Source: Levilactobacillus brevis
GTDB lineage: Bacteria; Bacillota; Bacilli; Lactobacillales; Lactobacillaceae
Direction: 5' to 3'
NCBI GenBank assembly: GCA_021383565.1
Contig: CP079699.1
Location: forward strand, 2,232,001 to 2,296,000
Length of the DNA stretch: 64,000 bases
Part shown: one piece after another, positions 33,835-42,519 of the stretch
How positions within the stretch are numbered: position 1 is the first letter of the stretch
How the letters are laid out: each line of letters opens with the position of its first letter
Position numbers and translations under genes: made by a program
Notes under the pieces: model-generated
The model's database searches: none
Told to the model about the DNA's origin: nothing
Seen by the model: the letters and a program-made list of their open reading frames with translations, nothing else

Positions 33835-34557
33835 CTAAGCTGTTTGCGGTTGGTCGTGGAGGATGGCGTCGAGGACGTCTTCGGCCACGGCCCCAACTTG
33901 CCGACCGTCTTGATGATCGGTGGGGCCCGCCATTTCAGCGTGATTAGTCGCGTGTTTCATCACGACGATTCGATCGGCCATCCGTGCGGCCTCGGTGACA
34001 TCGTGAGTGACCAGAATCGTGGTGAGTTGTTGCTGGGCGCAGACCTTGAGGATGAGGTCCTGCATTTTCCGCCGGGTTAGGGCGTCTAAGGCTCCCAGCG
34101 GTTCATCGAGGAGTAGGACTTGGGGATGGGACATCAGTGCCCGCGCCAAGGCCACCCGTTGTTTTTGCCCACCGGACAGCTGATTGGGATAGTGGTTGGC
34201 GTAATCACCGAGTTCGACCAAGCCGAGGAGTTGCTTGGCGTCCGCTTGGGTCTGGGCGTCACGACTGTTAAACGAGAGATTTTCCAAGACGGTCATCCAG
34301 GGGAGGAGGCGATCTTCTTGGAACATGATGCGAATGACGGTGTGGTCACGGTCGTGCTGGTCAAAACGAACATCGCCGCCAGTCGGAGCTTCCAGACCAG
34401 CAATGAGGCGTAGCAGGGTACTTTTACCACCCCCGCTCATACCGACGAGCGCTAGAAACTCGCCACTACGAACGGTGAGATTGACATCGTGTAGTGCGGT
34501 GAGGGAGCCGTACTGCTTTTCTAGGGAACGAATTGAGATTTCCGGTGCATCAGTCAT
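33835..34557 (-). CDS. ssuB: SsuB-like sulfonate ABC transporter ATPase
   Basis: 240-residue ABC ATPase. Walker A GMSGGGKST, signature LSGGQKQRVALARAL, Walker B VLLLDEPLGALD and the switch His in TILVTHDVTEA. Start at ATG 34557, about eight bases after GGAAGGAG. It overlaps the permease gene by 8 nt. It should energise the SsuC permease. The binding protein gene is not in this operon but at 31182 on the other strand. Confidence 0.9.
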   Translation of the reverse strand: MTDAPEISIRSLEKQYGSLTALHDVNLTVRSGEFLALVGMSGGGKSTLLRLIAGLEAPTGGDVRFDQHDRDHTVIRIMFQEDRLLPWMTVLENLSFNSRDAQTQADAKQLLGLVELGDYANHYPNQLSGGQKQRVALARALMSHPQVLLLDEPLGALDALTRRKMQDLILKVCAQQQLTTILVTHDVTEAARMADRIVVMKHATNHAEMAGPTDHQDGRQVGAVAEDVLDAILHDQPQTA

Positions 34558-35377
34558 TGACAGCACTCCTTCCAGTCGTTTGCCAGTCTAAGAGTAGACT
34601 TTCCAGCCCCTTGGCCACGAGATCGGAGACCTTGCCGAGCAGAGCGTAGATGACGATACACAAGATCACGGTCTGCATATCGACAAAGTCCTCGGCATTA
34701 GTAGCCATGTAGCCAATCCCCGAACTGGCGGAGATGGTCTCGGCCACGATGAGTGTGGTCCACATGACCCCTAAGGCGTAGCGAATCCCCACGAGGATCT
34801 GGGGTAGCGCGGCGGGAAAGATAATCTTTCGAAAAAGCTGGCTATTCGATAGATTGTAGGACCGGCCCATTTCAATCAAATCGGGATCAACGGAACGAAT
34901 GCCGTTGTAGGTGTTGATGTAGACCGGAAAGAGCGTCCCAATGGCGACCAGTGAGATTTTTGCGGATTCGCCAATCCCCAGCCAGAGAATGATGAGGGGA
35001 ATCAAGGCCAGGTGAGGAATATTCCGAAACATCTGAATGGATGAATCGAAGAGTAGCCGGCAGGTCTTGGACATTCCGTTGGTAAAGCCGAGAATAAATC
35101 CTAGACCGCCCCCAATCAGTAAGCCCATCGTCGCGCGATAGAGGCTGATACTGAGATTCTTGGGCAACTCGCCGGATTGGGTTAGCGTAATCCCGTCTTG
35201 GAAGACCGCCCACGGTGAGGGGAGCACCGAGCTGGGTAGCCAACCGGCACTACTACTGAATTGCCAGCCGATAACCAGCACTACCGGAATGACGAAGGGA
35301 AGGAGTTGCCTGACGGGGGGTGACCACCGTAAGTTTCGCGGTGGCGTGGTCGGCGTGAGGGCAATAGATTTTTGCAT
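34550..35377 (-). CDS. ssuC: SsuC-like sulfonate ABC transporter permease
   Basis: 275-residue inner-membrane permease with six predicted helices and the EAA-loop region YNLSNSQLFRKIIFPAALPQILVGIRYALG. The motif WTTLIVAETISASSGIGYM is typical of SsuC/TauC/NitT permeases. AAGGAGG seven bases before ATG 35377 fixes the start. First gene of a two-gene operon with ssuB. Confidence 0.9.
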   Translation of the reverse strand: MQKSIALTPTTPPRNLRWSPPVRQLLPFVIPVVLVIGWQFSSSAGWLPSSVLPSPWAVFQDGITLTQSGELPKNLSISLYRATMGLLIGGGLGFILGFTNGMSKTCRLLFDSSIQMFRNIPHLALIPLIILWLGIGESAKISLVAIGTLFPVYINTYNGIRSVDPDLIEMGRSYNLSNSQLFRKIIFPAALPQILVGIRYALGVMWTTLIVAETISASSGIGYMATNAEDFVDMQTVILCIVIYALLGKVSDLVAKGLESLLLDWQTTGRSAVND

Positions 35378-35648
35378 GGCTTCAACCTCCTTGGGTAAAG
35401 GGTAAGTGGCGATTGATGCCAAACTAAGGGGAGCAATCAATCGGTGTCCAATGGCGGAGCGTCTATGTAAGCGATAAGGTACAGATGCCCACGGCCATTC
35501 AACAAGCCCTAGTTTACAAGTGATTGTGAGGAAAAACTATCGGGTTACGGTAAGTGTTTGGTAAGAAATTCTTAGAAAAAAGGGGGCCTGAGCGCGTTTC
35601 GACTAGCGAAAATTAGGGAACAGCGCCCAAGTCAGGCAATTGGCCAGC
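35378..35648. other. Intergenic region with ssuC promoter
   Basis: No gene is seen. On the minus strand it must hold the ssuCB promoter. ATGTAAGCGATAAGG at 35465-35479 resembles a cre box with two mismatches. Nothing else is recognisable. Confidence 0.35.
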
Positions 35649-35684
35649 AAAAAAGCACTACTCAACGGTCTTGAGCAGTGCTTT
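35649..35684 (-). terminator. Terminator of NlpC/P60 gene
   Basis: AAAGCACTACTCAA and TTGAGCAGTGCTTT arms with loop CGGTC. Confidence 0.85.
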
Positions 35685-35698
35685 CATCATCACAATAT

Positions 35699-36736
35699 CT
35701 AATTAAATACCCGTGCAATTCCGGCAACATTAGACCGCTGACCGTTCTTGATGGGTTGAACCATAATCCGTGGTGGCCAGCTTTCGATGACCTTACCTTT
35801 GCCTAAGTAGATGGCCACGTGCCAGATGGTGTGTGTCCCTGGTTGGTAGTAGAAGACCAGGTCACCACGTTGCTTGTGGCTGTAAGCGACGTGTTTGAAT
35901 TTCTTGCTGGCCCATAAGTTACGTGAGTTCCATTCGTTACCAGGGTAAGCGTGGTGAATAGCGCTGATTGGCTTAGGGTTAATCCCACCAGCGTAGAGTG
36001 CCTGCATCACCAGTCCGGAGCAGTCCGTACCATAACTTGGCTTAGATGAAGATCCTACGAGGTAAGGATTGCCCTTGTACTTGTAAGCTTGCTTAATCAT
36101 GGCTTCGATGTGTGCAGAACGACCATTCCAAGCGTGGGCACCCAGTGGCGCTACGTAAGAATCGATGCTAGTCCAGCTAGACTTAGAGAAGCCCAACTTG
36201 ACCCAGGTCTTTTCGTTCACGTTCCCCGTCACCTTTAAGTGGTGTTTACTTTGAAAACGCCGAACCGCGTAATAGGTGGCCGAATTGTACTTGTTATAGC
36301 CGTTGGCCGTTCCCAACCGCTTCATGATTTTCCAAGTCTTGATGCCTTCGTAACCCCGTTTAACCGTGTAGCCAACCTTACCGTAAGGCTTGATTTGCTT
36401 GTAGTTAACTTGGTAGTACTTCTTAGGGTTCTGGTAGCCCTTGGTCTTAGCGACAAAGGCTTTGTTAGCCGTGACGTACTTCCCCGTATTGGTCTTCAGT
36501 ACAGGTGCATGTCCCTTGACGGTCACAACCTTGGAGATCTTTGCGTAGTGATTCTTATGAACCGTGGCAGCATGTTTAGTCTTAGCGGCATCTTTATAGT
36601 AAGCCACCGTCTTCTTGACCCGAATGATGCCCGGATTTGACGTGTAGTAACTGCTCTTAGCTTGGGCCGTGGTGGTTAATCCCACGCTAGCAAGGCCAGT
36701 CATAACCAATAAACCAATTAACCAATGTTTTTTCAA
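35699..36736 (-). CDS. Secreted NlpC/P60 peptidoglycan endopeptidase
   Basis: 345 residues. A signal peptide (about 1-26, ending AQA) is followed by an SH3-like region, a peptidoglycan-binding domain 1 (AVRRFQSKHHLKVTGNVNEKTW at about 157-178) and a C-terminal NlpC/P60 domain with Cys239 in GTDCSGLV and His306 in WHVAIYLG. It probably cleaves stem peptides during wall turnover. TTG start with AGGGGAG upstream. The next gene upstream on this strand is another secreted cysteine peptidase-like gene in the same orientation. Confidence 0.92.
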   Translation of the reverse strand: MKKHWLIGLLVMTGLASVGLTTTAQAKSSYYTSNPGIIRVKKTVAYYKDAAKTKHAATVHKNHYAKISKVVTVKGHAPVLKTNTGKYVTANKAFVAKTKGYQNPKKYYQVNYKQIKPYGKVGYTVKRGYEGIKTWKIMKRLGTANGYNKYNSATYYAVRRFQSKHHLKVTGNVNEKTWVKLGFSKSSWTSIDSYVAPLGAHAWNGRSAHIEAMIKQAYKYKGNPYLVGSSSKPSYGTDCSGLVMQALYAGGINPKPISAIHHAYPGNEWNSRNLWASKKFKHVAYSHKQRGDLVFYYQPGTHTIWHVAIYLGKGKVIESWPPRIMVQPIKNGQRSNVAGIARVFN

Positions 36737-36809
36737 GATGTTCTCCCCTTTTCAAAATAATTAGATATCGAGTAGGCCGGTCATTGGTTAACTGGTCTGC
36801 TCTCAGTGG

Positions 36810-37778
36810 TTAATAACTTAATGCGCGATAGGCATCGTGCTTGCGGTGATTGTGCAGATTGGCCAGTGTCATACTGGTCTTTTTCTTGGTCCAAGGGTCG
36901 TTGTAGTAGGCCCGAGTGTTGCTGTAACCGGAAAGCGTAATGGCATGGTTGACGAAGCCATCAACGCCGGCAACCCAGATCACCACGGGGTGCCCCTTGT
37001 TGATTTGCTTCTTCATTTTTTTGAAAGAAGCACCGGTCATATTTTTAGCCGATCCCACGTGCTTTTTGACAATTGGCATGAGTCCTTTGGGATAGATCCA
37101 CCAACCGGATTTAGAATAAGGACTGCCCACAAACCCCTTGTTGGGATTGGAACTGCGGGGCATTTCCTTGGCCAGTGACATCTTGCTAACCTTCGCCCCC
37201 GCGAACTTCAGCATCATGGTCGTTGCGGTCACCTCACAACCAGTTGGTAACTGTGGTCGTTGGGCAATGAGTGGGACACTCAGCCAGCGATAACTTTTGA
37301 CCGTTCCGTTCCGATGAATCCAGCCCGTTTGGGTGTGGTTATACGTGAACTTGAGCCAAGTGCCGTCCGCCATCTTTTCTTCACGGGTGATGTGGACCTT
37401 CTTTTTGGCAAAATGCCGCCCGGTTGAGATAGCCTTCATATTGGCCGCAGAAGATTTGGCACCACCGGATTGATACACCTTGTAATTATGTTTTTTGTTG
37501 GCATTAATCTTGGTGTAATAGCTCACCTTTTTCAGACTCATGACCTGCCGATAGACCACTGGCTTGGGCTTCGGCTTAGAAACTGAGCTAGAGCTAGTGT
37601 TGGAGGATGAAGAGGATGAGCTTTCTGAATCAGTCGCTGTTGTCGTTGATTCTGAAGTCGTTGTGGAAGACGTGGTCGTTGCCGAGGACGTTGCCGCGTG
37701 AACGTTTGCTGGTTGGCCAACGCCCAGCAGAAGGCCGCAGCAAAGCGCGAAGAGCGCTCCAGAGAGTTGTTTCATCAT
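36810..37778 (-). CDS. Secreted C39-like cysteine peptidase
   Basis: 322 residues. Signal peptide (about 1-28), then a Ser/Thr-rich linker (29-68), a GW/SH3-like segment with TWLKFTYNHTQTGWIHRNG, and a Peptidase_C39_2-type domain with Cys181 in PTGCEVTA, His278 in VNHAITLSGY and Asp294 in YNDPW. Probably a cell-wall-associated peptidase or amidase; the substrate is unknown. AAGGTGG precedes the ATG at 37778. The low-complexity linker is typical of exported lactobacillar proteins. Confidence 0.85.
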   Translation of the reverse strand: MMKQLSGALFALCCGLLLGVGQPANVHAATSSATTTSSTTTSESTTTATDSESSSSSSSNTSSSSVSKPKPKPVVYRQVMSLKKVSYYTKINANKKHNYKVYQSGGAKSSAANMKAISTGRHFAKKKVHITREEKMADGTWLKFTYNHTQTGWIHRNGTVKSYRWLSVPLIAQRPQLPTGCEVTATTMMLKFAGAKVSKMSLAKEMPRSSNPNKGFVGSPYSKSGWWIYPKGLMPIVKKHVGSAKNMTGASFKKMKKQINKGHPVVIWVAGVDGFVNHAITLSGYSNTRAYYNDPWTKKKTSMTLANLHNHRKHDAYRALSY

Positions 37779-37895
37779 TGAATTGCCACCTTAACTATGT
37801 ATTCGTGTAGATAATCCGCCTAAATAAGGGATGAATCACACATTAATTATACACCTTAATCGTCTTAGCGTGAGACACTATTTTACTGAGATTAT

Positions 37896-38402
37896 TCAGC
37901 GCAACTTAGCCAGCAAGCGTTTCACATCAACCTGTCGTCGGGCCGCGCGAGCAACGATGGCCGCGTGGTGCTGGCGAACTAGGTGTTTAAGCCAAGTCGG
38001 ATAGGTCAGGTAGCGTAGCCTGACTTCATGATCAAACGACTGTAGTGCCAGATTATTTTCGATATTGTTCAGAGTGCTGAAACCCATGCCTAAGATGAAG
38101 GCCGCTTCGCGTAACGTCAGACCCAGTGCCTGTCGGGCAGCTTTAATCTCCGTAGGTTGGAGAAAATTAAAGCGCTCGCGGTAGGCTATCCAGTCCTGGC
38201 GCGTATTGTAGGTCGAGTCGTTCAGGGGGAGTCGGTAAACCGTGGGGTCATTGTGATCTTCAGTGGGGAGAACCCAGTAGTGATGCTGACTGGTCACCTG
38301 AGTCGCGGCAATGGTCACCGTTTCAGTAACGGCGATCACGTCGTAGCGAGTCGCGACGCTGGCTACAACGTACGTCACTTGGGCGAGTATCTCTGGCATC
38401 AT
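37896..38402 (-). CDS. Helix-turn-helix protein, MqsA-antitoxin-like
   Basis: 168 residues from ATG 38402 (an ATG three bases later is equally good), preceded by AAAGGAG. The central Xre-type HTH reads FLQPTEIKAARQALGLTLREAAFILGMGFSTLNNIEN, resembling the DNA-binding half of MqsA/YgiT-type antitoxins. The N-terminal half is not a recognisable zinc domain. No toxin gene is adjacent, so a stand-alone regulator is more likely. The ribosome binding site lies directly after a terminator-like hairpin. Confidence 0.65.
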   Translation of the reverse strand: MMPEILAQVTYVVASVATRYDVIAVTETVTIAATQVTSQHHYWVLPTEDHNDPTVYRLPLNDSTYNTRQDWIAYRERFNFLQPTEIKAARQALGLTLREAAFILGMGFSTLNNIENNLALQSFDHEVRLRYLTYPTWLKHLVRQHHAAIVARAARRQVDVKRLLAKLR

Positions 38403-38412
38403 GACGTCTCCT

Positions 38413-38457
38413 TTCAAAAACCACCGGGCACACTTATGCGGTGCGACCGGTGGTTGG
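38413..38457 (-). terminator. Terminator/attenuator between pncA and HTH gene
   Basis: On the minus strand AACCACCGG...CCGGTGGTT is followed by TTTTT and then at once by GAAAGGAG, the ribosome binding site of the HTH gene. It ends pncA transcripts or acts as an attenuator. Confidence 0.7.
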
Positions 38458-38572
38458 AATAAATAGTCTGCAGATAAATGATTACTTTGAGTTTACATCA
38501 AGACTATTTAGTATCGTAATGTTTTATAGAAGGAGAGTTGCACGTCGATATGCAGGTAATACTTCCTTAGGT

Positions 38573-39130
38573 CTAAGGTACAATCGTTGCTCCCAGCGCC
38601 GTTTCGAAATGGTTCAACGCCCAATCGTGGCCAGCAGGGTTGAAGCTGGCCACGGCATCACGGTGAATAACCAACTGGTAGCCCAGATTGTAGGCGTCGA
38701 CGGCCGTATGGAGGACGCAGATGTCCGTGCAGACCCCCGTCAGGTGAAGCGTCGTTACGTGGCGTTCGCGTAGTCGTAGATCGAGATCGGTCCCGGCAAA
38801 GGCGCTGTAACGAGTCTTGTCAAACAGCCAGACCTTAGGATTGGCCGCGTGCTGGTCGTACCAGCCCTTGACTGGTCCGAATAGTTCTCGTCCCCAGGTA
38901 CCACGAACATTGTGGGGTGGGAAGAGTTTACTCTCGGGGTGATAGGGGTCGTGCGGCGTGTGCACGTCCGTTGGGAAGAGTACCCAGTCGCCAGCTTGCT
39001 GAAAGTTATCAGCGAGGGTGACGATGGTGGGGGCTAGAATCTGTCCGGGTTGCCCGCACGTCAACGCGCCATTGTCCGCCACGAAGTCGTTGGTATAGTC
39101 GATGATGAGTAGTGCTTCTTGTTTGGCCAT
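38573..39130 (-). CDS. pncA: Nicotinamidase / isochorismatase family hydrolase
   Basis: 185 residues of the cysteine hydrolase fold. Asp11 (IIDYTNDF), Lys105 (FDKTRYSAF) and Cys138 (TGVCTDICV) form the catalytic triad; His residues near 57-63 (DVHTPHDPYHP) match the metal site of PncA. It converts nicotinamide to nicotinate for NAD salvage. AAGGAGCG precedes the ATG. Confidence 0.92.
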   Translation of the reverse strand: MAKQEALLIIDYTNDFVADNGALTCGQPGQILAPTIVTLADNFQQAGDWVLFPTDVHTPHDPYHPESKLFPPHNVRGTWGRELFGPVKGWYDQHAANPKVWLFDKTRYSAFAGTDLDLRLRERHVTTLHLTGVCTDICVLHTAVDAYNLGYQLVIHRDAVASFNPAGHDWALNHFETALGATIVP

Positions 39131-39311
39131 CGTAATCCGCTCCTTACCTTGTTTGAGCTAGTATGCGGGGAGTTGGTGGGGATGTCAACGAAAGTGACTA
39201 TTAAAACATTAATAATAAAGGTGGCTTTCATTAATAATTGTTTCGGCGAATCCGCATAGTTTAAGGTGGCCGGGAAAGTTGCTGATTTATAAAAGTGGTC
39301 GCGAAAAAAGA

Positions 39312-39373
39312 TTGACAGTCGCGGCGGCGTTTCGTATACTATTGGTGAATTCATATTATATCGCATATAATAT
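39312..39373 (+). promoter_or_regulatory. Promoter and operator of PadR-HAAS-DUF4097 operon
   Basis: TTGACA (39312-39317), 17-bp spacer, TATACT (39335-39340): a near-consensus promoter. Directly downstream lies ATATTATAT-CGC-ATATAATAT (39353-39373), a perfect 9-3-9 palindrome, likely the operator of the first gene product. Confidence 0.85.
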
Positions 39374-39390
39374 TGTGAGGAGGAAAGGAT

Positions 39391-39708
39391 ATGGCCATTC
39401 AGGTACCGACCGAACTCCTTGATGGCAGTGTGCTGGGCTTGTTGACCCAGCAAGATTACTACGGGTACACCTTGACCCAGGAAGTTCGGCAACTCTTGCC
39501 GATTTCGGAATCAACCCTGTATCCCGTGTTGCGTCGACTCAAGAAAAATGGGTGGTTGGAAACTTATGACGAGCCGTTTCAGGGACGGAATCGTCGCTAT
39601 TATAAGCTGACCGCCAGTGGGCGCACACGACTAAAGGAGATTCAGGGGGATTGGCAGAACTTCAGTCAAGCCATTGCCCAACTATTGGAGGGAAACACGC
39701 ATGAATGA
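39391..39708 (+). CDS. PadR family regulator (short form)
   Basis: 105-residue PadR winged-helix protein (ELLDGSVLGLLTQQDYYGYTLTQEVRQLLPISESTLYPVLRRLKKNGWLETY...RRYYKLTASGRTRL) without the long C-terminal domain of the PadR at 284. It probably represses its own operon through the perfect palindrome just upstream. GAGGAGG precedes the ATG. It overlaps the next gene by 8 nt. Confidence 0.92.
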   Translation: MAIQVPTELLDGSVLGLLTQQDYYGYTLTQEVRQLLPISESTLYPVLRRLKKNGWLETYDEPFQGRNRRYYKLTASGRTRLKEIQGDWQNFSQAIAQLLEGNTHE

Positions 39709-40336
39709 TTACATCAAGGAAGTGGAACGGCTGATCGGGCAGCTGACCACGGGTGAGCAACAGGACGTGGTGGAGTACTACCGCGAGTATTTATTGGATG
39801 CGGGCATCGAGACGTACCAGCAAGCTGTCGACGAACTGGGAACGCCTCGCTCACTGGCACGGAAGGTGTTGGCAGATTATTCCATCAGACTGAGTGAGCA
39901 GAGTCAACAAGCGTCAGGTCCGTCACGGACGGCGGCCCAAGCGGCGAAAGGCAACGTCAAAACCGTCTGGCTGATTATCTTGGCATTATTGTCAACGCCA
40001 GTCACCATTCCGATCCTTATTGTTGTGGTGGCCCTACTGTTTGCAATGGTGGCTGTGTTGGGAAGCCTGATTGTGGCGGCCTTTGCCATCTTTTTGAGCA
40101 TCGTGGCACTGGGCGTGGTGGCCGTGGTAATCGGGTTATGGGTCATTTGGCAGACACCATGGACCGGGTTATTTTATCTGGGCATGGGCTTGCTGGCTCT
40201 TGGCGGTAGCCTTCTCGCCTGGTTAATCTTGAAATGGATTGGGAGTAAAGTGGTCTGGGCCTTATCGTGGGCGGCACAGGGGATTTATCGCCGCTTCATT
40301 CCACGTAGTCGGGCAGAACGGGGGCGGAAACTATGA
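39701..40336 (+). CDS. HAAS-domain (DUF1700) membrane protein
   Basis: 211 residues from ATG 39701 (TTGGAGGG upstream). The N-terminal 70 residues form the HAAS signalling-type domain (MNDYIKEVERLIGQLTTGEQQDVVEYYREYLLDAG...ELGTPRSLARKVL), followed by three or four transmembrane helices and a basic tail. Proteins of this type usually follow a small PadR regulator and are thought to relay envelope stress. Translation is coupled to both neighbours by overlaps. Confidence 0.87.
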   Translation: MNDYIKEVERLIGQLTTGEQQDVVEYYREYLLDAGIETYQQAVDELGTPRSLARKVLADYSIRLSEQSQQASGPSRTAAQAAKGNVKTVWLIILALLSTPVTIPILIVVVALLFAMVAVLGSLIVAAFAIFLSIVALGVVAVVIGLWVIWQTPWTGLFYLGMGLLALGGSLLAWLILKWIGSKVVWALSWAAQGIYRRFIPRSRAERGRKL

Positions 40337-41301
40337 AACGTAGTGTGAAGATTGGGTTAATCTTGATGATTCTGGGAGCCATCTTATTGGGGATTGGCTG
40401 GTTGAATCACGGGGATAAGTCCGTCGTTTGGGATAAACAGACGCGAAGCTTTAGGACGGTGCATCAGCTAAAGCGCAGTTATCGACCGGCCGATTATCGG
40501 CGAATCGTGGTGACTTCTAAGGCGCCCGTGACGATTAAGGCCGGAAATACCAGTCGGGTGACGGTCAGCTACATCGATGGTTATCGGGAGTTGCCACAAA
40601 CGCGGGTGTCAAAGGGGGCCCTCATCATTGAGGGGGGTCGACCGGCAGATCGGTTGGATATCTCCATCTTTGGAATTTCCGATCATGCCACCACGAATGG
40701 CGGTGTGTTGGTGACGGTACCGCGTGGTAAACAATTAACGAATTTAGAGGTCAAGCAGGGGAGTGGGCACGTTTCTTTACGTGCCCTACGCGCTCAGCAA
40801 ATGACGTTGAAAAGCAGTGACGATTTAAGCCTCATGGATTTACGAGTCAAACGCGCGGTAACGATTCGCTCCAGCGATGGGGACATCTGGGCCGATCAGA
40901 TTCGGGCGAATAAGCTAGATATCAATACAGACGACGGCGATATTGGGATTTCGAACAGCCAATTAGCCGCGACGGCTAATCAATTTGTGACGGCTGATGG
41001 CGATATTCGGGTGTCCAACAGTCGGCTAGGGGGTGGCCGGGCCAGCTCTGGTGATGGTGACATTAATATAGAAGAAAATCACTTGGAGCAGACGTTTAAG
41101 GCCGATACTAATGATGGCGATATTCACGCTTACATCGGTAAGACGGCCGGTGCGCGGGTCAGTGCTCGGGACGCCGATGCGGGCGATATCACGGTTCAGG
41201 GGAAGGACCGGCAGAGTGGTTACTGGCTGCGGCGTACGGCTAAGGCTCAGTACCAGCTACACACGAATGATGGGAGCATTCGGGTGGCAAACCGGCCATA
41301 A
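40333..41301 (+). CDS. DUF4097 family putative adhesin-like protein
   Basis: 322 residues with one N-terminal transmembrane helix (about 7-24) and an extracytoplasmic beta-repeat domain. Short repeats SSDGDI, TDDGDI, TADGDI, SGDGDI and TNDGDI recur about every 20 residues, the pattern of the DUF4097/DUF4098 beta-solenoid. The start overlaps the HAAS gene by ATGA. Function is unknown; the operon suggests an envelope-stress output. Followed by a terminator. Confidence 0.87.
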   Translation: MKRSVKIGLILMILGAILLGIGWLNHGDKSVVWDKQTRSFRTVHQLKRSYRPADYRRIVVTSKAPVTIKAGNTSRVTVSYIDGYRELPQTRVSKGALIIEGGRPADRLDISIFGISDHATTNGGVLVTVPRGKQLTNLEVKQGSGHVSLRALRAQQMTLKSSDDLSLMDLRVKRAVTIRSSDGDIWADQIRANKLDINTDDGDIGISNSQLAATANQFVTADGDIRVSNSRLGGGRASSGDGDINIEENHLEQTFKADTNDGDIHAYIGKTAGARVSARDADAGDITVQGKDRQSGYWLRRTAKAQYQLHTNDGSIRVANRP

Positions 41302-41313
41302 ATAGGGGAAATG

Positions 41314-41344
41314 AAGGGTGGTGCATAGTGCACAACCCTTTTTT
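41314..41344 (+). terminator. Terminator of DUF4097 operon
   Basis: AAGGGTGGTGCA-TAG-TGCACAACCCTT with a T run. Confidence 0.9.
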
Positions 41345-41433
41345 GCTGGCTTCTCGCAGGAAACGTGGTAGAATGTAATGACTGCTTTAAACCGGAATAA
41401 ACATCAAATACAAGTATTAGAGGAGATTTTATC

Positions 41434-42432
41434 GTGTCTGATTCATCAGCTTACTGGCAAACTATTGCGCAACACGCGCAGGCCGAAAACCGGCCTTTCT
41501 TCAGTCTGGCGCCCATGGAGGCGGTGACCAACGCCATCTTTCGGCGGGTCGTGGCTCGGGCTACGGCACCCGACGTCTTTTTCACCGAATTTACCAATGC
41601 GATTAGTGTCACCCACCCGAAAGCCAAGTTCACCGTTCAGGGCCGGCTCTACGTGGCGCCCGAAGAAGCGCATATGCCGGTGGCCCAACTGTGGGGTAAC
41701 GATGGGGATGCCTTTGCGCGAGCGGCCGTCAACGTCAAGGAGCGCGGGTATGAAGCCATCGATATTAACATGGGGTGTCCAGATTCCACGGTCATCAAGA
41801 ATCATGGTGGTAGCGACCTTATTCGGAATTTTGACAGCGCAGCCGCAGTGATTGCCGGGGCCAAGACGGCCGGGTTGCCGGTGAGCGTGAAGACGCGACT
41901 GGGGTACAGCCGGTTGGATGAATGGCGCGACTGGTTGACGTTTTTGTTCCAACAAGATATTCCCTTGTTAACCATTCATCTGCGGACAAAAAAAGAAATG
42001 AGTCGCGTGCCGGCTCACTATGAGTTGATCGATGACATCGTGAAGCTACGCGATGAGCTTGCCCCGGAGACGTTGCTCCAGCTAAATGGCGACATCGAGA
42101 ATTATCAAGAAGGTGTCGCGCTGGCTCAGGCCCATCCTGGCGTGGATGGCATCATGATTGGTCGGGGTATCTTCACCAGTCCCTTTGCCTTCGAGCAGAC
42201 GCCCCGCCATCACGACGTCAAGGAGCTACTGAGCCTGTTGAACTATCAGCTTGATCTCTATGATGACTTCGAGAAACGCTTCGACATGTCCCGCTTCGCC
42301 TCACTCAAGCGCTTCTTCAAAATTTACGTGCGTAGCGAATCCAATGCGGCCAGCCTGCGGAACGCCATGATGGAGACCCACACCACGGATGAGGTTCGGC
42401 AACTCTTGGCGGATTCTGAATTTACGAAATAA
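41434..42432 (+). CDS. dus: tRNA-dihydrouridine synthase
   Basis: 332-residue FMN enzyme that reduces uridines in tRNA to dihydrouridine. The TIM barrel begins with FFSLAPMEAVTN; the catalytic Cys lies in INMGCPDSTVIKNHGGSDLI; VKTRLGYS, QLNGDI and GRGIF complete the FMN site. The motif TVIKNHGGSDLIRNF is DusC-like rather than DusB-like. GTG start after AGAGGAG. Confidence 0.93.
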   Translation: MSDSSAYWQTIAQHAQAENRPFFSLAPMEAVTNAIFRRVVARATAPDVFFTEFTNAISVTHPKAKFTVQGRLYVAPEEAHMPVAQLWGNDGDAFARAAVNVKERGYEAIDINMGCPDSTVIKNHGGSDLIRNFDSAAAVIAGAKTAGLPVSVKTRLGYSRLDEWRDWLTFLFQQDIPLLTIHLRTKKEMSRVPAHYELIDDIVKLRDELAPETLLQLNGDIENYQEGVALAQAHPGVDGIMIGRGIFTSPFAFEQTPRHHDVKELLSLLNYQLDLYDDFEKRFDMSRFASLKRFFKIYVRSESNAASLRNAMMETHTTDEVRQLLADSEFTK

Positions 42433-42465
42433 TCCGGGTAGCGAATAATTTTACCGGAAATGACT

Positions 42466-42501
42466 AAAGGGCACTAACTCATCGCGAGTTAGTGCCCTTT
42501 G
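42466..42501. terminator. Terminator of dus
   Basis: AAAGGGCACTAACTC and GAGTTAGTGCCCTTT arms with loop ATCGC. Confidence 0.9.
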
Positions 42502-42519
42502 TTTAAGTGAAATGTTGAC

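Noticed and set aside
37896-38402. HTH gene as half of a toxin-antitoxin pair
   Set aside because: The HTH resembles MqsA, but no small toxin gene lies next to it; the neighbours are pncA and a C39-like peptidase.
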